In this document: in pieces, positions 6,158 through 15,983 of the stretch
How positions within the stretch are numbered: position 1 is the stretch's first letter
How the letters are laid out: the number at the start of each line of letters is the position of its first letter
NCBI GenBank assembly: GCA_015063605.1
Contig: SVTV01000031.1
Span: forward strand, 1-34,764
Source: Oscillospiraceae bacterium
Lineage (GTDB): Bacteria; Bacillota; Clostridia; Oscillospirales; SIG627
Direction: 5' to 3'
Length of the DNA stretch: 34,764 nt
Position numbers and translations under genes: made by a program
The notes under the pieces: model-generated
Database searches by the model: none
Seen by the model: the letters and a program-made list of their open reading frames with translations, nothing else
Told to the model about the DNA's origin: nothing

Positions 6158-9100
6158 ATGAAAAAAGTTCTGTCCGGAGCACTTTCCTTTCTTCTTGTTG
6201 TTTTGATGATCGTTTCAAGCGTATCGGTCAGCGCATTTGCAGCTACCGATTCCGAAAACGAATCTAAGCTTCAGGAGATCAGGGATCTGCTCAATTCGCT
6301 GACTTACGAGGAGTACCTGGCAAGCTACGCCGACGTGGCTGACGGTACTGACAAGAAAGTTATCAAAGCCGAAGACTACAACAAAGATCAGACTACGGCT
6401 AAAGTAAAGCTTGAATCCAACTACGAAGGCAGCTCGGGAAAGTCTCTTTACGTTCCCGAAGCAGGCAATGTATCCTTTGACGTTGAGATATCCAAGACGG
6501 GTATGTACAATATAGCTATAGAGTACTATCCGAAAACAGAGCGTGCTTCTTCTATAGAGCGTGCCCTGATGATAGACGGCAAATATCCTTTCAAGGAAGC
6601 AAGATACCTTGAATTCACGAGCGTGTGGAAGGATGAATTCCTCGAGGGCGAGGGAACATCCAGAGGCTTCCTTATAGATAAGAACGGAAACGAGCTCCGT
6701 CCTACGAAGCTTGAAACTCCCGAATGGAGATCGGTGCTTCTCCGCGACTCCACGGGTTATTATCCCGATGCTTTTGAATTCTATCTTGAAAAAGGCAAGC
6801 ATACCTTGACATTTGCTGAAGTTAAGGAGTCCTTCGTTATCAAGTCCATAACGATATACAGAGCTGCCGAGATCAAGACATACGCGGAATACAAGGCTGA
6901 ACACGATAAAAACGGTGCGAAGACAGCTTCCTCCGAGAATATCATCATTGAAGCCGAAAAGGCTGATGCTACAAGCGACCAGATCATATACCCCCTCAAT
7001 GACAGAACATCCGCTATCACATCTCCCCAGGATGCATCTCTCCAGGTGCTCAACTCCATCGGCGGCGAAAAGTGGCAGAACGTCGGTCAGTGGGTAAGAT
7101 GGAATGTAGAGGTTGCGGAATCCGGATACTACAGAATAGGTACAAGATTCCTCCAGAACGTATACGACGGTGTTTACGTTTCCAGAAAGCTTTACATAGA
7201 CGGCGAGGTTCCCTTCAAGGAAGCTGAAAAGCTCTCCTTCAACTTTGCCGATGAATGGCAGGTAGAGACCTTCGGCGACGGCGAGACAGAATATGAATTC
7301 TATCTCGAGGCAGGCACACACGAGATCATGCTTGAGGCTGTTCTCGGTGATATGGGCGAGATCATATACCAGGTAGAGCAGGCAATGGTAGAGCTTAACA
7401 ACTACTACCTCAAGATATTGATGCTCACAGGTCCCGATCCCGATAAGTACCGTGACTATGACTTCGCGGATCAGCTCCCCGAGATCATGATCGGATTTGA
7501 CAAGTACGCAAATCTTCTTTACGACATCTCCGCTCAGTTGGAAGAGAGAACAGGTATGAAGGGTGAACACTCCGTACTTCTCGACAACATTGCGTTCCTC
7601 ATCAGAAAGATGGCTGACAATGAATACGAGATCGCTCCCAACTTTGCAACCTTCAAAACTTACATAGGTAACCTGGGTACATGGGTCATGAACACTCAGA
7701 ACCAGCCCCTCCAGCTTGACTATGTTGTTCTTTCTCCCGTAGGAAACGAGCTTCCCAAGGCAGAAGCAAACTTCTTTGAAGCACTTATCCATGAGTTCAA
7801 GTCCTTCATCATGAGCTTCTTCTCCGATTACAACTCACTCGGTATTATGGAAGATCAGGATCTCGGCGATATCCCCGAGATCGAAGTATGGATATTCTCC
7901 GGACGTGACCAGTCTCAGATCGTCAGAAACATGATCGATGATGACTTCACATCTCAGTACGGCATCAAGGCTAACCTTAAGCTCGTTGCGGCAGGAACAC
8001 TTCTTCCCGCCACACTTTCCGGAACGGGTCCCGATGTTGCTTTGGAACAGGCAGCCGGCGATGCTATCAACTACGCTATAAGAACTGCTGTTATGGGTAT
8101 TAACCCCGAGGCGTATATGCCTAAGGCAGGCGAGGAAGATACCGAAGAGCTCAAGAAGATGAGAGAGATATTCTCCGACTTCGACGAAGTTACAAAGAAC
8201 TTCACCGATGCTGCTATGATACCTCTTACACTTTACGATGCAGCTTACGGTCTCCCCGTAACACAGACGTTCTCCATGCTCTTCTACCGTATGGACGTTC
8301 TCCAGCAGCTCGGAATGGAAATACCCGAAACATGGGATGATGTTTACGATATGCTTAACATCCTTCAGGTCAACCACCTTGACTTCGGTTTCCCGAACTC
8401 ATTGCCCGGTCAGCTCCTTCTCATGTATCAGAATAACATACCCCTTTACAAGGATCCCATAAATGACGATCCCTTCACATTCGGTATGGAAACAAACCTC
8501 GACACAAACGAGGCTCTTGACTGCTTCAAGCAGATGTGCGAATTGTTCACATTGTACGGCTTCCCCTACTCCTACGATTTTGCTAACCGTTTCAGAACGG
8601 GTGAAATGCCTCTCGGCGTTGCCGACTACACAATGTACAACCAGCTCCAGATCTTTGCTCCCGAAATCAGAGGACTTTGGGACTTCACACTTCTCCCCGG
8701 TGTTGTTGATGAAAAGACAGGTAAGGTCAACCACACAGCCGCAGCAGGCGTTTCATGTCTCATGATGATGAGAGGATGCGACGATCCCGAAAGCGCATGG
8801 GAATTCATGAAGTGGTGGACAGGCTCTCAGGCTCAGACACGTTACGGCAGCGAAATGGTCGCCCTCCTCGGTGCGTCCGGACAGCACGCAACAGCTAACC
8901 TCGAAGCACTTTACAGCCAGGCTTGGACAACTTCCGCAAGAAAGAACATCCAGGAAGGCTTTGAAAACATTACAGCTACTCCCGAAGTACCGGGCGGATA
9001 TATAGTATCGAGATATGTACAGTTTGCATTCCTTGCAGCTTACAACGACGGTGCAGACCCCGTTGATTCACTTCTCGGATATATAGAAGATATCAATAAT

Positions 9101-9175
9101 GAGCTCACAAGAAAGCGCGAAGAGTTCGACCTTCCCACTCTTGATGACTATAAAGATATAATAGCAGCTTCGTAA
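6158..9175 (+). CDS. Very large extracellular solute-binding protein with two duplicated beta-sandwich modules
   Basis: This 1005-aa protein is the predicted substrate receptor of the operon. A signal peptide (residues 1-29, MKKVLSGALSFLLVVLMIVS then an Ala-rich end AFAA) has no lipobox cysteine, so it is probably secreted or held in another way. Residues about 85-235 and 262-405 are two related modules: both carry R.L.IDG..PFKEA..L.F...W (near 135-157 and 342-367) and then FYLE.G.H (near 208 and 382). This looks like a duplicated CBM6/35-type carbohydrate-binding sandwich. A helical stretch (about 415-565) follows, and then a family 1 solute-binding domain (about 572-1000) starting PEIEVWIFSGRDQSQ, with GTGPDVALEQ and YDAAYGLPVTQTFSMLFYR. 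Start supported by AGGAGGA 8 bases upstream. Such 900-1000-aa receptors occur with Yip1 and DUF5696 proteins in Paenibacillus and Clostridia. The sugar is unknown. Confidence 0.85.
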   Translation: MKKVLSGALSFLLVVLMIVSSVSVSAFAATDSENESKLQEIRDLLNSLTYEEYLASYADVADGTDKKVIKAEDYNKDQTTAKVKLESNYEGSSGKSLYVPEAGNVSFDVEISKTGMYNIAIEYYPKTERASSIERALMIDGKYPFKEARYLEFTSVWKDEFLEGEGTSRGFLIDKNGNELRPTKLETPEWRSVLLRDSTGYYPDAFEFYLEKGKHTLTFAEVKESFVIKSITIYRAAEIKTYAEYKAEHDKNGAKTASSENIIIEAEKADATSDQIIYPLNDRTSAITSPQDASLQVLNSIGGEKWQNVGQWVRWNVEVAESGYYRIGTRFLQNVYDGVYVSRKLYIDGEVPFKEAEKLSFNFADEWQVETFGDGETEYEFYLEAGTHEIMLEAVLGDMGEIIYQVEQAMVELNNYYLKILMLTGPDPDKYRDYDFADQLPEIMIGFDKYANLLYDISAQLEERTGMKGEHSVLLDNIAFLIRKMADNEYEIAPNFATFKTYIGNLGTWVMNTQNQPLQLDYVVLSPVGNELPKAEANFFEALIHEFKSFIMSFFSDYNSLGIMEDQDLGDIPEIEVWIFSGRDQSQIVRNMIDDDFTSQYGIKANLKLVAAGTLLPATLSGTGPDVALEQAAGDAINYAIRTAVMGINPEAYMPKAGEEDTEELKKMREIFSDFDEVTKNFTDAAMIPLTLYDAAYGLPVTQTFSMLFYRMDVLQQLGMEIPETWDDVYDMLNILQVNHLDFGFPNSLPGQLLLMYQNNIPLYKDPINDDPFTFGMETNLDTNEALDCFKQMCELFTLYGFPYSYDFANRFRTGEMPLGVADYTMYNQLQIFAPEIRGLWDFTLLPGVVDEKTGKVNHTAAAGVSCLMMMRGCDDPESAWEFMKWWTGSQAQTRYGSEMVALLGASGQHATANLEALYSQAWTTSARKNIQEGFENITATPEVPGGYIVSRYVQFAFLAAYNDGADPVDSLLGYIEDINNELTRKREEFDLPTLDDYKDIIAAS

Positions 9176-9207
9176 GCAAAAAATAAATTAGCAAGGAGAA
9201 AAAATTC

Positions 9208-10164
9208 ATGTCTGACAAGACCGCAACCGCAAAAGCGAAGAAACCGGTCGGACGCAATGAAATGTCCAAGTTCCAGTGGACATTGAGAGAGATGCGTGTG
9301 AACAAGGCAGCGTACATAATGATCGCTCCGTTCTTCATTCTCTTCTTCATATTCACTGTACTCCCGGTTCTTTTGTCCCTCTTCTTCAGCTTCACATTGT
9401 TCAACATGCTTGAAGCTCCGGAGTTCGTATTCATGGATAACTACATAAGACTTCTTCTTGAGGATGACATATTCCTGCTTTCCGTTAAGAATACAGTATT
9501 CTTTGCGGCTATCACGGGACCTTGCTCCTACCTCATGTCCCTTATGTTTGCATGGTTCATCAATGAGCTTACTCCCAAGATCAGAGCCGTCATTACACTT
9601 ATATTCTACGCTCCCTCTATAGCAGGTAACGTATACCTTATCTGGACCATCCTCTTTACAAGTGACTCTCACGGTCTTGTAAACGGTTGGCTGATGGAAA
9701 TGGGTGTTATTTCAACGCCTATCGCCTTCTTCCAGGATCCCGATTATATCATGCCCCTCGTCATAGTAGTCGCACTCTGGACGAGTTTGGGTACATCCTT
9801 CCTTTCCTTTATCGCCGGCTTCCAGACAGTTGACCGTTCTCTCTACGAGGCGGCAGCCGTTGACGGTGTAAAGAACAGATGGCAGGAGCTTTGGTTCGTA
9901 ACGCTTCCTTACATGCGTCCTCAGATGATGTTCGGTGCGATACTCGCCATCACAGGTGCTTTCGGTTTCGGTGGTATCATCACCGGTCTCGTAGGCTTCC
10001 CCTCTCCCGATTATTGTGCACATACCATGATGCACCATCTTGCAGACTACGGTAACACACGTTTCGAGATGGGTTATGCATCCGCTATCGCTACACTCCT
10101 GTTCATCATGATGATCGGATGTAACGCAGCAATCAGAAAAATGTTGTCGAAGGTGGGTCAGTAA
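9208..10164 (+). CDS. Sugar ABC transporter permease, MalF/UgpA type (pair 1)
   Basis: A 318-aa inner-membrane protein with a short basic N-terminus and six predicted membrane helices, beginning AAYIMIAPFFILFFIFTVLP. The EAA loop that docks on the ATPase is clear: EAAAVDGVKNRWQELWFVTL (about residues 213-232). Length and layout fit MalF/UgpA-like permeases. An AAGGAG site lies 9 bases before the ATG. It follows the receptor gene by 32 bases. The next permease gene begins one base after its stop, so the two are translated together and should form a heterodimeric channel. Confidence 0.92.
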   Translation: MSDKTATAKAKKPVGRNEMSKFQWTLREMRVNKAAYIMIAPFFILFFIFTVLPVLLSLFFSFTLFNMLEAPEFVFMDNYIRLLLEDDIFLLSVKNTVFFAAITGPCSYLMSLMFAWFINELTPKIRAVITLIFYAPSIAGNVYLIWTILFTSDSHGLVNGWLMEMGVISTPIAFFQDPDYIMPLVIVVALWTSLGTSFLSFIAGFQTVDRSLYEAAAVDGVKNRWQELWFVTLPYMRPQMMFGAILAITGAFGFGGIITGLVGFPSPDYCAHTMMHHLADYGNTRFEMGYASAIATLLFIMMIGCNAAIRKMLSKVGQ

Positions 10165-10165
10165 T

Positions 10166-11038
10166 ATGGCAAAGTTAAGAATAAGAAAATCAAACCATGC
10201 TATGAACCGCTCCCTCGGCGGCGACATAGGAATCAACACGATGCTCGTTATCTTCGGAGCATTCATGTTCCTGCCCATGCTTTATGCGATAATCCAGTCG
10301 TTGAAGCCTCTCGATGAGCTTTGGGTGTTCCCTCCCCGTTTCTGGGTTGTTAACCCCACATTGAAGAACTATACAGACCTCTTCAAGCTCATGGGCACAT
10401 CTTGGGTTCCCTTCTCAAGATACATTTTCAACACCGCATTTACCTCTATTTTAGGTACATTCGGTAACGTACTTCTTTCTTCTCTCGCAGCTTACGCTCT
10501 TGCGAAGATAAAGTTCCCCGGAAGAGCATTCTTCTTCAATATCGTTGTTTACTCCCTCATGTTCAATGCTACGGTTACAACGATCACAAACTTCATCACC
10601 ATGTCCCTTCTCGGATGGGTTGATACCTACTACGCAGTTATAGTTCCCGCATTTGCTTCCTCCATGGGTCTTTACCTTATGAAGCAGTTTATGGAAACCT
10701 CCGTTCCCGACAGCTGTCTGGAATCCGCACGTCTTGACGGTGCAGGAGAGTTCCGCATCTTGTGGTCTATTGCGATGCCTATGGTTAAGCCCGCATGGAT
10801 GACACTTATAATCTTCTCCTTCCAGGGCTTGTGGAATGCGGGTGCTTCCCTCTATATCCACAGCGAGGAATTGAAGAGCTTCGCTTATGCAATCGGTCAG
10901 ATCCTCACCGGTGGTATCAAACGTGCCGGCGCAGGTGCTGCTTCCACAGTTGTTATGATGCTTGTTCCCATAGCGGTATTCGTTATCTCTCAGAGCAACG
11001 TCATCGAAACGATGTCCACATCGGGCATGAAGGATTAA
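10166..11038 (+). CDS. Sugar ABC transporter permease, MalG/UgpE type (pair 1)
   Basis: A 290-aa membrane protein, partner of the preceding permease. It starts with a basic cytosolic segment, then a first helix INTMLVIFGAFMFLPMLYAI followed by IQSLKPLDELWVFPPRF, which is typical of MalG-like proteins. Its EAA-type loop reads ESARLDGAGEFRILWSIAMP (about residues 186-205). Its gene starts one base after the previous stop (TAATATG), a sign of translational coupling. It ends with ISQSNVIETMSTSGMKD, the usual C-terminus of this permease group. No ATPase gene lies in the operon; an MsmX-like shared ATPase elsewhere is the likely motor. Confidence 0.92.
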   Translation: MAKLRIRKSNHAMNRSLGGDIGINTMLVIFGAFMFLPMLYAIIQSLKPLDELWVFPPRFWVVNPTLKNYTDLFKLMGTSWVPFSRYIFNTAFTSILGTFGNVLLSSLAAYALAKIKFPGRAFFFNIVVYSLMFNATVTTITNFITMSLLGWVDTYYAVIVPAFASSMGLYLMKQFMETSVPDSCLESARLDGAGEFRILWSIAMPMVKPAWMTLIIFSFQGLWNAGASLYIHSEELKSFAYAIGQILTGGIKRAGAGAASTVVMMLVPIAVFVISQSNVIETMSTSGMKD

Positions 11039-11049
11039 GGAGGAAAACA

Positions 11050-13185
11050 ATGAAAAAATCATTTAAAGTACTTCTTTGCGTCCTTACATTGATCGTTGCC
11101 TTCAGCTTCTCTGCTTCGGCAATAGTTCCTTACGCAACGTTTACTTACAATATAAACGGTGATACACTTGAAAGTCCTCACGCATACGTTCCCGACAGAG
11201 TTATCGACTCCGCATTTATGAACCTTGCAGTGGACATGAACGACCCTAAGGACCTCTTTGTAGACGCTAACGGTAATATTTACATTGCCGATACAAAGAA
11301 CAACAGGATCATCGTATGTGATTCTCAGTTCAAGCCTTTTATGTTCCTCGATTCCTTTGTTAACACAGAAGGTGTTTACGATTCACTTCTCGCTCCCAGC
11401 GGTGTGTACGTAACGGAAGAGTTTATCTACGTAGCTGATACGGATAACTACAGAATCGTTGTTTTCAATATCGACGGTACATTTTCAAGGATAATTGAAG
11501 AGCCTAAGGCTGACGTGTTCCCCGAAGGACATATCTATAAGCCGATCGCTCTCGCAGTAGACAGAGCCGGAAGACTTTACGTTGTATCTTCCACAACTCA
11601 CTACGGTATTATTACACTTTACTCCGACGGAACCTTTATGGGATTCCTCGGTGCGCAGAAGTCCAGCCTTTCCGCATGGGATATATTCTGGAGAATGTTC
11701 AGAACTGCAGAGCAGATCGCACGTTCCGAAAAGGTAGTTCCTACAGAGTATAACAACATAACCATCGACAAAGCGGGATTCGTTTACGCAACTACAAACT
11801 CTCTTGACAAGGGTGCAATGAGAACCGCTATACTCGGTAAGAGTGTTGAAGGTACATACGCTCCCGTCAAGATGCTCAATAACGAGGGTACAGACGTTCT
11901 TAACAGAACGGGCTTCTATCCTCCCTCCGGTGAAGTTCCTACCGCTATCGGCAACATGAACGGCGGTACCGCAGGCGAAGTTTCATCCGTTACTGATGTA
12001 GCTCTCGGTCCCAACGGAATGTGGAGCTTGTTTGACTCTCTCCGCCAGAGAATATACACATATGATGAGCAGGGTAAGCTTCTCTTCATATTCGGTGACA
12101 ACGGCACTCAGATCGGTCAGCTCCAGAACTGTTCCTCCATCGTATATCACGGCACGGACCTCCTTGCTCTCGATGTAGCAACAGACAGCATCACAGTTTT
12201 CAAGAGAACCGACTACGGCGATTACATCGCTACGGCTCTTCAGAATACTATTGACAGAAAATATGATACTGCAATAGATTATTGGAAGTCTCTGCTTCAG
12301 AGAAACTCCAACCTCGACCAGGCTTACGTTGGTATAGGCGACTCTCTCTACAGAGAGTACAAGTACGAAGAAGCTATGGAATATTATGAAGCTTCCTTCG
12401 ATACGGCTGCTTACTCCGACTGCTTCAAGCAGCTCAGAAAGCAGTGGATCGAGAAGTATATCCTCATAATTCCCGTAGTTGTCATCGTAGTATGCTTCGT
12501 AGTTTCCAAGTTCTTCAAGTATGCGAACAAGGTAAACAAGGAAGGCTACAAGATGAAGGAAAAGCGCTCCCTCAAGGAAGCATTCCTTTACGGTTTCCAC
12601 GTAATATTCCATCCCTTCGATGGTTTCTGGGACCTCAAGCATGAAAAGAGAGGTAACATGAAGGGTGCGCTTCTTATAGGCGCTATCACGATCGCTGCAT
12701 TTATTTACCACGGTATGGGTAAGTCCTATATCTTCGCTCCCAACAACATGGGCGTAAATATAGTTGCCGAGATCGCCGGCTTGTTGACTCCTTACCTGCT
12801 CTGGTGTATTGCTAACTGGTGTCTTACAACATTGTTTGACGGTGAAGGCAGCTTCAAGGATATCTGCATTGCAACAGCATATGCGGTTCTTCCTCTCCCC
12901 CTGATCCTTATCCCCGCTACAATGCTTACTAATATTATCGTTGCTGAAGAAGCATCCCTTATAACCCTTCTCATCAACTTCGGTTGGATCTGGACGGGCT
13001 TCCTGCTCTTCTTCGGAATGATGGTAACTCACGACTATTCGTTGTCAAAGAACGTTCTTACTTCCTTGGGAACTCTCGTCGGAATGGCATTTATTATGTT
13101 TGTCGGCGTTCTTTTCTCCGGTCTTCTCACGAAGCTGTTCTCGTTCTTCTATAACATTTATGTCGAACTGTCGTATCGTATTTAG
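11050..13185 (+). CDS. NHL beta-propeller - TPR - Yip1 membrane protein
   Basis: A 711-aa protein; the start at 11050 follows AAGGAGGAAA and opens a signal peptide (MKKSFKVLLCVLTLIVAFSF, SASA). Residues about 50-400 hold NHL-type propeller blades: PKDLFVDANGNIYIADTKNN, PSGVYVTEEFIYVADTDNYR, PIALAVDRAGRLYVVSSTT and VTDVALGPNGMWSL. Residues about 410-470 look like two TPR units (YDTAIDYWKSLLQRNSNLDQ, YKYEEAMEYYEASFDTA). A membrane helix (KYILIIPVVVIVVCFVVSKF) follows, then a basic loop and a C-terminal Yip1-type domain with about five helices (from FHVIFHPFDGFWDLKHEKRG). Topology suggests propeller and TPR outside, Yip1 in the membrane. It may sense or scaffold the importer. Known Yip1 proteins lie in such operons, but their role is not established. 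Confidence 0.82.
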   Translation: MKKSFKVLLCVLTLIVAFSFSASAIVPYATFTYNINGDTLESPHAYVPDRVIDSAFMNLAVDMNDPKDLFVDANGNIYIADTKNNRIIVCDSQFKPFMFLDSFVNTEGVYDSLLAPSGVYVTEEFIYVADTDNYRIVVFNIDGTFSRIIEEPKADVFPEGHIYKPIALAVDRAGRLYVVSSTTHYGIITLYSDGTFMGFLGAQKSSLSAWDIFWRMFRTAEQIARSEKVVPTEYNNITIDKAGFVYATTNSLDKGAMRTAILGKSVEGTYAPVKMLNNEGTDVLNRTGFYPPSGEVPTAIGNMNGGTAGEVSSVTDVALGPNGMWSLFDSLRQRIYTYDEQGKLLFIFGDNGTQIGQLQNCSSIVYHGTDLLALDVATDSITVFKRTDYGDYIATALQNTIDRKYDTAIDYWKSLLQRNSNLDQAYVGIGDSLYREYKYEEAMEYYEASFDTAAYSDCFKQLRKQWIEKYILIIPVVVIVVCFVVSKFFKYANKVNKEGYKMKEKRSLKEAFLYGFHVIFHPFDGFWDLKHEKRGNMKGALLIGAITIAAFIYHGMGKSYIFAPNNMGVNIVAEIAGLLTPYLLWCIANWCLTTLFDGEGSFKDICIATAYAVLPLPLILIPATMLTNIIVAEEASLITLLINFGWIWTGFLLFFGMMVTHDYSLSKNVLTSLGTLVGMAFIMFVGVLFSGLLTKLFSFFYNIYVELSYRI

Positions 13186-13206
13186 GTACTTTGAAAGGAG
13201 AAAAGC

Positions 13207-15966
13207 ATGAAAACTAAAAGGTTTTTATCTTCTCTTCTTGTGCTTGTGATGGTGTTGGGAATGATGGCTTCCATCGCTCCCTTCACAGCATTCGCAGCAG
13301 AGGAAGAGGAAGAGGTAGAAGCGATTGACTATACAGTTGTGCCTTATAAAACTCCCGAAGAGAAGCTGGCAACAATGTCTCTCGTTTACTCCAAGTACAA
13401 CACAGATCTGTATTATCAGGCAGATAACGGTGAAGTAGCAATTGTTGACAAGAAAACAGGTCAGATTCTCTTCACAAACCCCTTTGATGTAGGCGATTCC
13501 GAAGTTACAACAGCCTCTGTTTCCATCAAGGAAAAGGCTTTGTCTCAGCTTTTGATAAGCTATACAAATATCACATCCGGTACATCCTATGAGCTCAACA
13601 GCTATGCGGATGCTGCAGTCAGCGATCAGATCGTAATGAAGAATGTTCGCGGCGGTATCAGAGTTGAGTATACAATAGGTGAGACCGAAAAGAGAAAGGT
13701 CGTTCCGAGAAGAATTTCCGAGGAGCGCTTCCAGACACTCATCATGGACGAGATAGATGATACCTTCATCAGGGACAGAATGAACGCTTTCTATCTCCCC
13801 CAGAACCTCTTTGACCCCAACCTTACACAGAGATCAAAGCAGGAAATGATCCAGAAGTATCCTATCGTTGAACAGTACCCCATCCGTGTTATCATTGCCG
13901 ACGTTAATGACAATGAGATCAACAGAATTGAAGGCTGGCTCAAGCAGTTCACTAACTACACTCTTCAGGATATGTTGGATGACCACGAAGCAACAGGTTA
14001 CGTCCTCGGTGCTTCCTCTCCCCCCGTATTCAAGATGGCTCTTGAATACTACATCGACGAAGACGGCGTAAGAATTACTCTTCCCGCTCGAGGAATCCAG
14101 TTCGACTCCTCCACATACGCTCTTAACTCCATCGACATTCTCCCCTACTTCGGTGCGGGTAGAAGAAATGAGACCGGCTACGGCTTCATTCCCGACGGAT
14201 CCGGTGCTATCGTTGAATTCAGCGATATCGCTGACAAGAACGTAACAATCGCAGCTCAGCTCTACGGCAACGACTATTCCTTCCACAGTGAATCCTATGG
14301 TACAACATACGGCGGTAACATGGAAATATGGCGTTTCCCCGTATTCGGTATTGCAAGAAAGTCCAATTATACCTACAAAACAGAGGTACAGGAAAGAGTT
14401 CCCGCTACCGATGAAGAAGGTAACGAAATGAAGGACGGTAAGGGCAACACCATTTATAAGACAGTTACTAAGGTAACAACAGAGGAAAAGGAAATATCCC
14501 ACGGCTACGTAGCAATAATTACCGAGGGTGACTCCCTTTCCAGACTTACATACACCGGCGGCGGTACGGTTCATCCTTATCAGTCCGTATTCATGAGAGT
14601 TTTCCCGAGACAGCAGGACAGCTATCCTCTTAACGGTCTTACAGTCTCCGGCGGTGCAGCTGTTTACACAGTAAACTGCGACAGAAAGTATGTTGGTAAC
14701 TATACTATCAAGGTAAACGGTCTCTACGGTGATGACGCTTCTTACGTAGGCATGGCTAAGAAGTACAGAGAATACCTTGTAAACAACGGTACTCTCGAAG
14801 CTATAACAGATAAGGGCGATATCGCTCTCTATCTCGAAACTCTCGGCGACATCGACGCTCAGGACAGATTCCTCGGCGTTCCCGTTGAAGTTAAGAAGCC
14901 CCTTTCCACATTTGAAAATGCTCAGACAATACTTCAGGAATTGAAGGATGCAGGCATCAACAACATGAACCTCAAGTATACCGGTTGGTTCAACGGCGGT
15001 CTTTACAATACACCTCCCACGAAGATCAAGGTAGACAAGGTTCTCGGCGGCGATGACGGTTTGACAGCTCTTACACAGTATGCAGCTTCCAACAACATCG
15101 GTCTTTATCCCGATATGGACTTCCTCTTTGTTAAGTCTACAGATTCTTTTGACAAGTTCAACTCCAGAAAGCAGGCAGTCAAGACGATCGAAGGTCGTGT
15201 TGCTCGTCAGAAGACATACGAAGCAAGAACTCAGGCATACGGTAACAGAGGTGACGTAGTAATATCCACCAACGTTATAACCGATATGTGGAATGACATC
15301 AGCGAAAAGTACAGTTCTTTCAATATTGGCGGAATCTCCCTCTCCTCCATGGGTAAGTATCTCAGCTCTGACCAGAACGAGGATGCTCCTTTGAACAGAG
15401 AAGACTCCAAGGAGCTTACGGTTGAGTTCCTCAAGAACGTAAGCGAAGCAGGCAACAAGATCGTTGTCAGCGGCGGTAACGCATATACACTCGATTATGC
15501 AGACGTAATTCTCGACCTTCCTTTGGAAAGCAGTAACAGAAATTACGAAAGCGAGCAGGTTCCTTTCATAGGTATCGTTCTCCACGGTTACAAGGAATAT
15601 GCAGGCACAGCTATCAACCTGGCAGGTGACTATAAGACAAACCTTCTCAGAATACTTGAAAGCGGTGCGGTTCCTTACTTCGTAGTAGCATACGATAACA
15701 CTCCCGAGCTTAAGGATTCCGACTTCAGCTACTATTATTCCATCAGATATGAGATCTGGAAGGAAGACATCGTTGCAACTTATAACGAGCTCAACAGCGT
15801 ATTGGGTAAGGTTAAGAATGCAACAATAGAAAATCACGAATTCATCGACTACAGAATCGTAGAGACAACATACTCCAACGGCGTTAAGTTCGTATTGAAC
15901 TTCAACAACTATGAAGTTAAGGTTGGCAATAAGACGATTCCCGCACTCGGTTACATTGTGAAATAA
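13207..15966 (+). CDS. DUF5696 family secreted protein
   Basis: A 919-aa protein with a signal peptide (MKTKRFLSSLLVLVMVLGMM to AFAA) followed by an acidic run (EEEEEVE). There is no lipobox. An N-terminal beta-rich region (about 30-330) contains LYYQADNGEVAIVDKKTG and GIRVEYTIGE. A central region has GYGFIPDGSGAIVEF, typical of DUF5696. The C-terminal half (about 510-830) alternates helices and strands like a TIM barrel: INNMNLKYTGWFNGG, NIGLYPDMDFLFV and FNIGGISLSSMGKYL. A glycoside-hydrolase-like fold is my inference; no catalytic pair can be named. An AAAGGAG site precedes the ATG. It sits between the Yip1 gene and the second permease pair, so it belongs to the carbohydrate system and may process or hold the ligand outside the membrane. 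Confidence 0.8.
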   Translation: MKTKRFLSSLLVLVMVLGMMASIAPFTAFAAEEEEEVEAIDYTVVPYKTPEEKLATMSLVYSKYNTDLYYQADNGEVAIVDKKTGQILFTNPFDVGDSEVTTASVSIKEKALSQLLISYTNITSGTSYELNSYADAAVSDQIVMKNVRGGIRVEYTIGETEKRKVVPRRISEERFQTLIMDEIDDTFIRDRMNAFYLPQNLFDPNLTQRSKQEMIQKYPIVEQYPIRVIIADVNDNEINRIEGWLKQFTNYTLQDMLDDHEATGYVLGASSPPVFKMALEYYIDEDGVRITLPARGIQFDSSTYALNSIDILPYFGAGRRNETGYGFIPDGSGAIVEFSDIADKNVTIAAQLYGNDYSFHSESYGTTYGGNMEIWRFPVFGIARKSNYTYKTEVQERVPATDEEGNEMKDGKGNTIYKTVTKVTTEEKEISHGYVAIITEGDSLSRLTYTGGGTVHPYQSVFMRVFPRQQDSYPLNGLTVSGGAAVYTVNCDRKYVGNYTIKVNGLYGDDASYVGMAKKYREYLVNNGTLEAITDKGDIALYLETLGDIDAQDRFLGVPVEVKKPLSTFENAQTILQELKDAGINNMNLKYTGWFNGGLYNTPPTKIKVDKVLGGDDGLTALTQYAASNNIGLYPDMDFLFVKSTDSFDKFNSRKQAVKTIEGRVARQKTYEARTQAYGNRGDVVISTNVITDMWNDISEKYSSFNIGGISLSSMGKYLSSDQNEDAPLNREDSKELTVEFLKNVSEAGNKIVVSGGNAYTLDYADVILDLPLESSNRNYESEQVPFIGIVLHGYKEYAGTAINLAGDYKTNLLRILESGAVPYFVVAYDNTPELKDSDFSYYYSIRYEIWKEDIVATYNELNSVLGKVKNATIENHEFIDYRIVETTYSNGVKFVLNFNNYEVKVGNKTIPALGYIVK

Positions 15967-15983
15967 ACGAAAGGACAGAAATC

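Noticed and set aside
6215..7792. Long antisense frame (525 codons) opposite the giant receptor gene
   Set aside because: It is a mirror of strong codon bias in the sense gene, which avoids TTA, CTA and TCA and so leaves the opposite strand free of stops. It has no ribosome site and shows no recognisable protein features.
10795..11049. N-terminal extension of the NHL-Yip1 protein back to 10795
   Set aside because: It would overlap the preceding permease gene in another frame. The ATG at 11050 has an ideal ribosome site and begins a signal peptide.
11983..13032. Antisense frame of 349 codons opposite the NHL-Yip1 gene
   Set aside because: Shadow of a well-supported sense gene; no start signal.
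13834..15837. Antisense frame of 667 codons opposite the DUF5696 gene
   Set aside because: Same cause as above. Its composition is rich in Cys, Val and Ile without domains, and the sense gene has a signal peptide, ribosome site and operon context.
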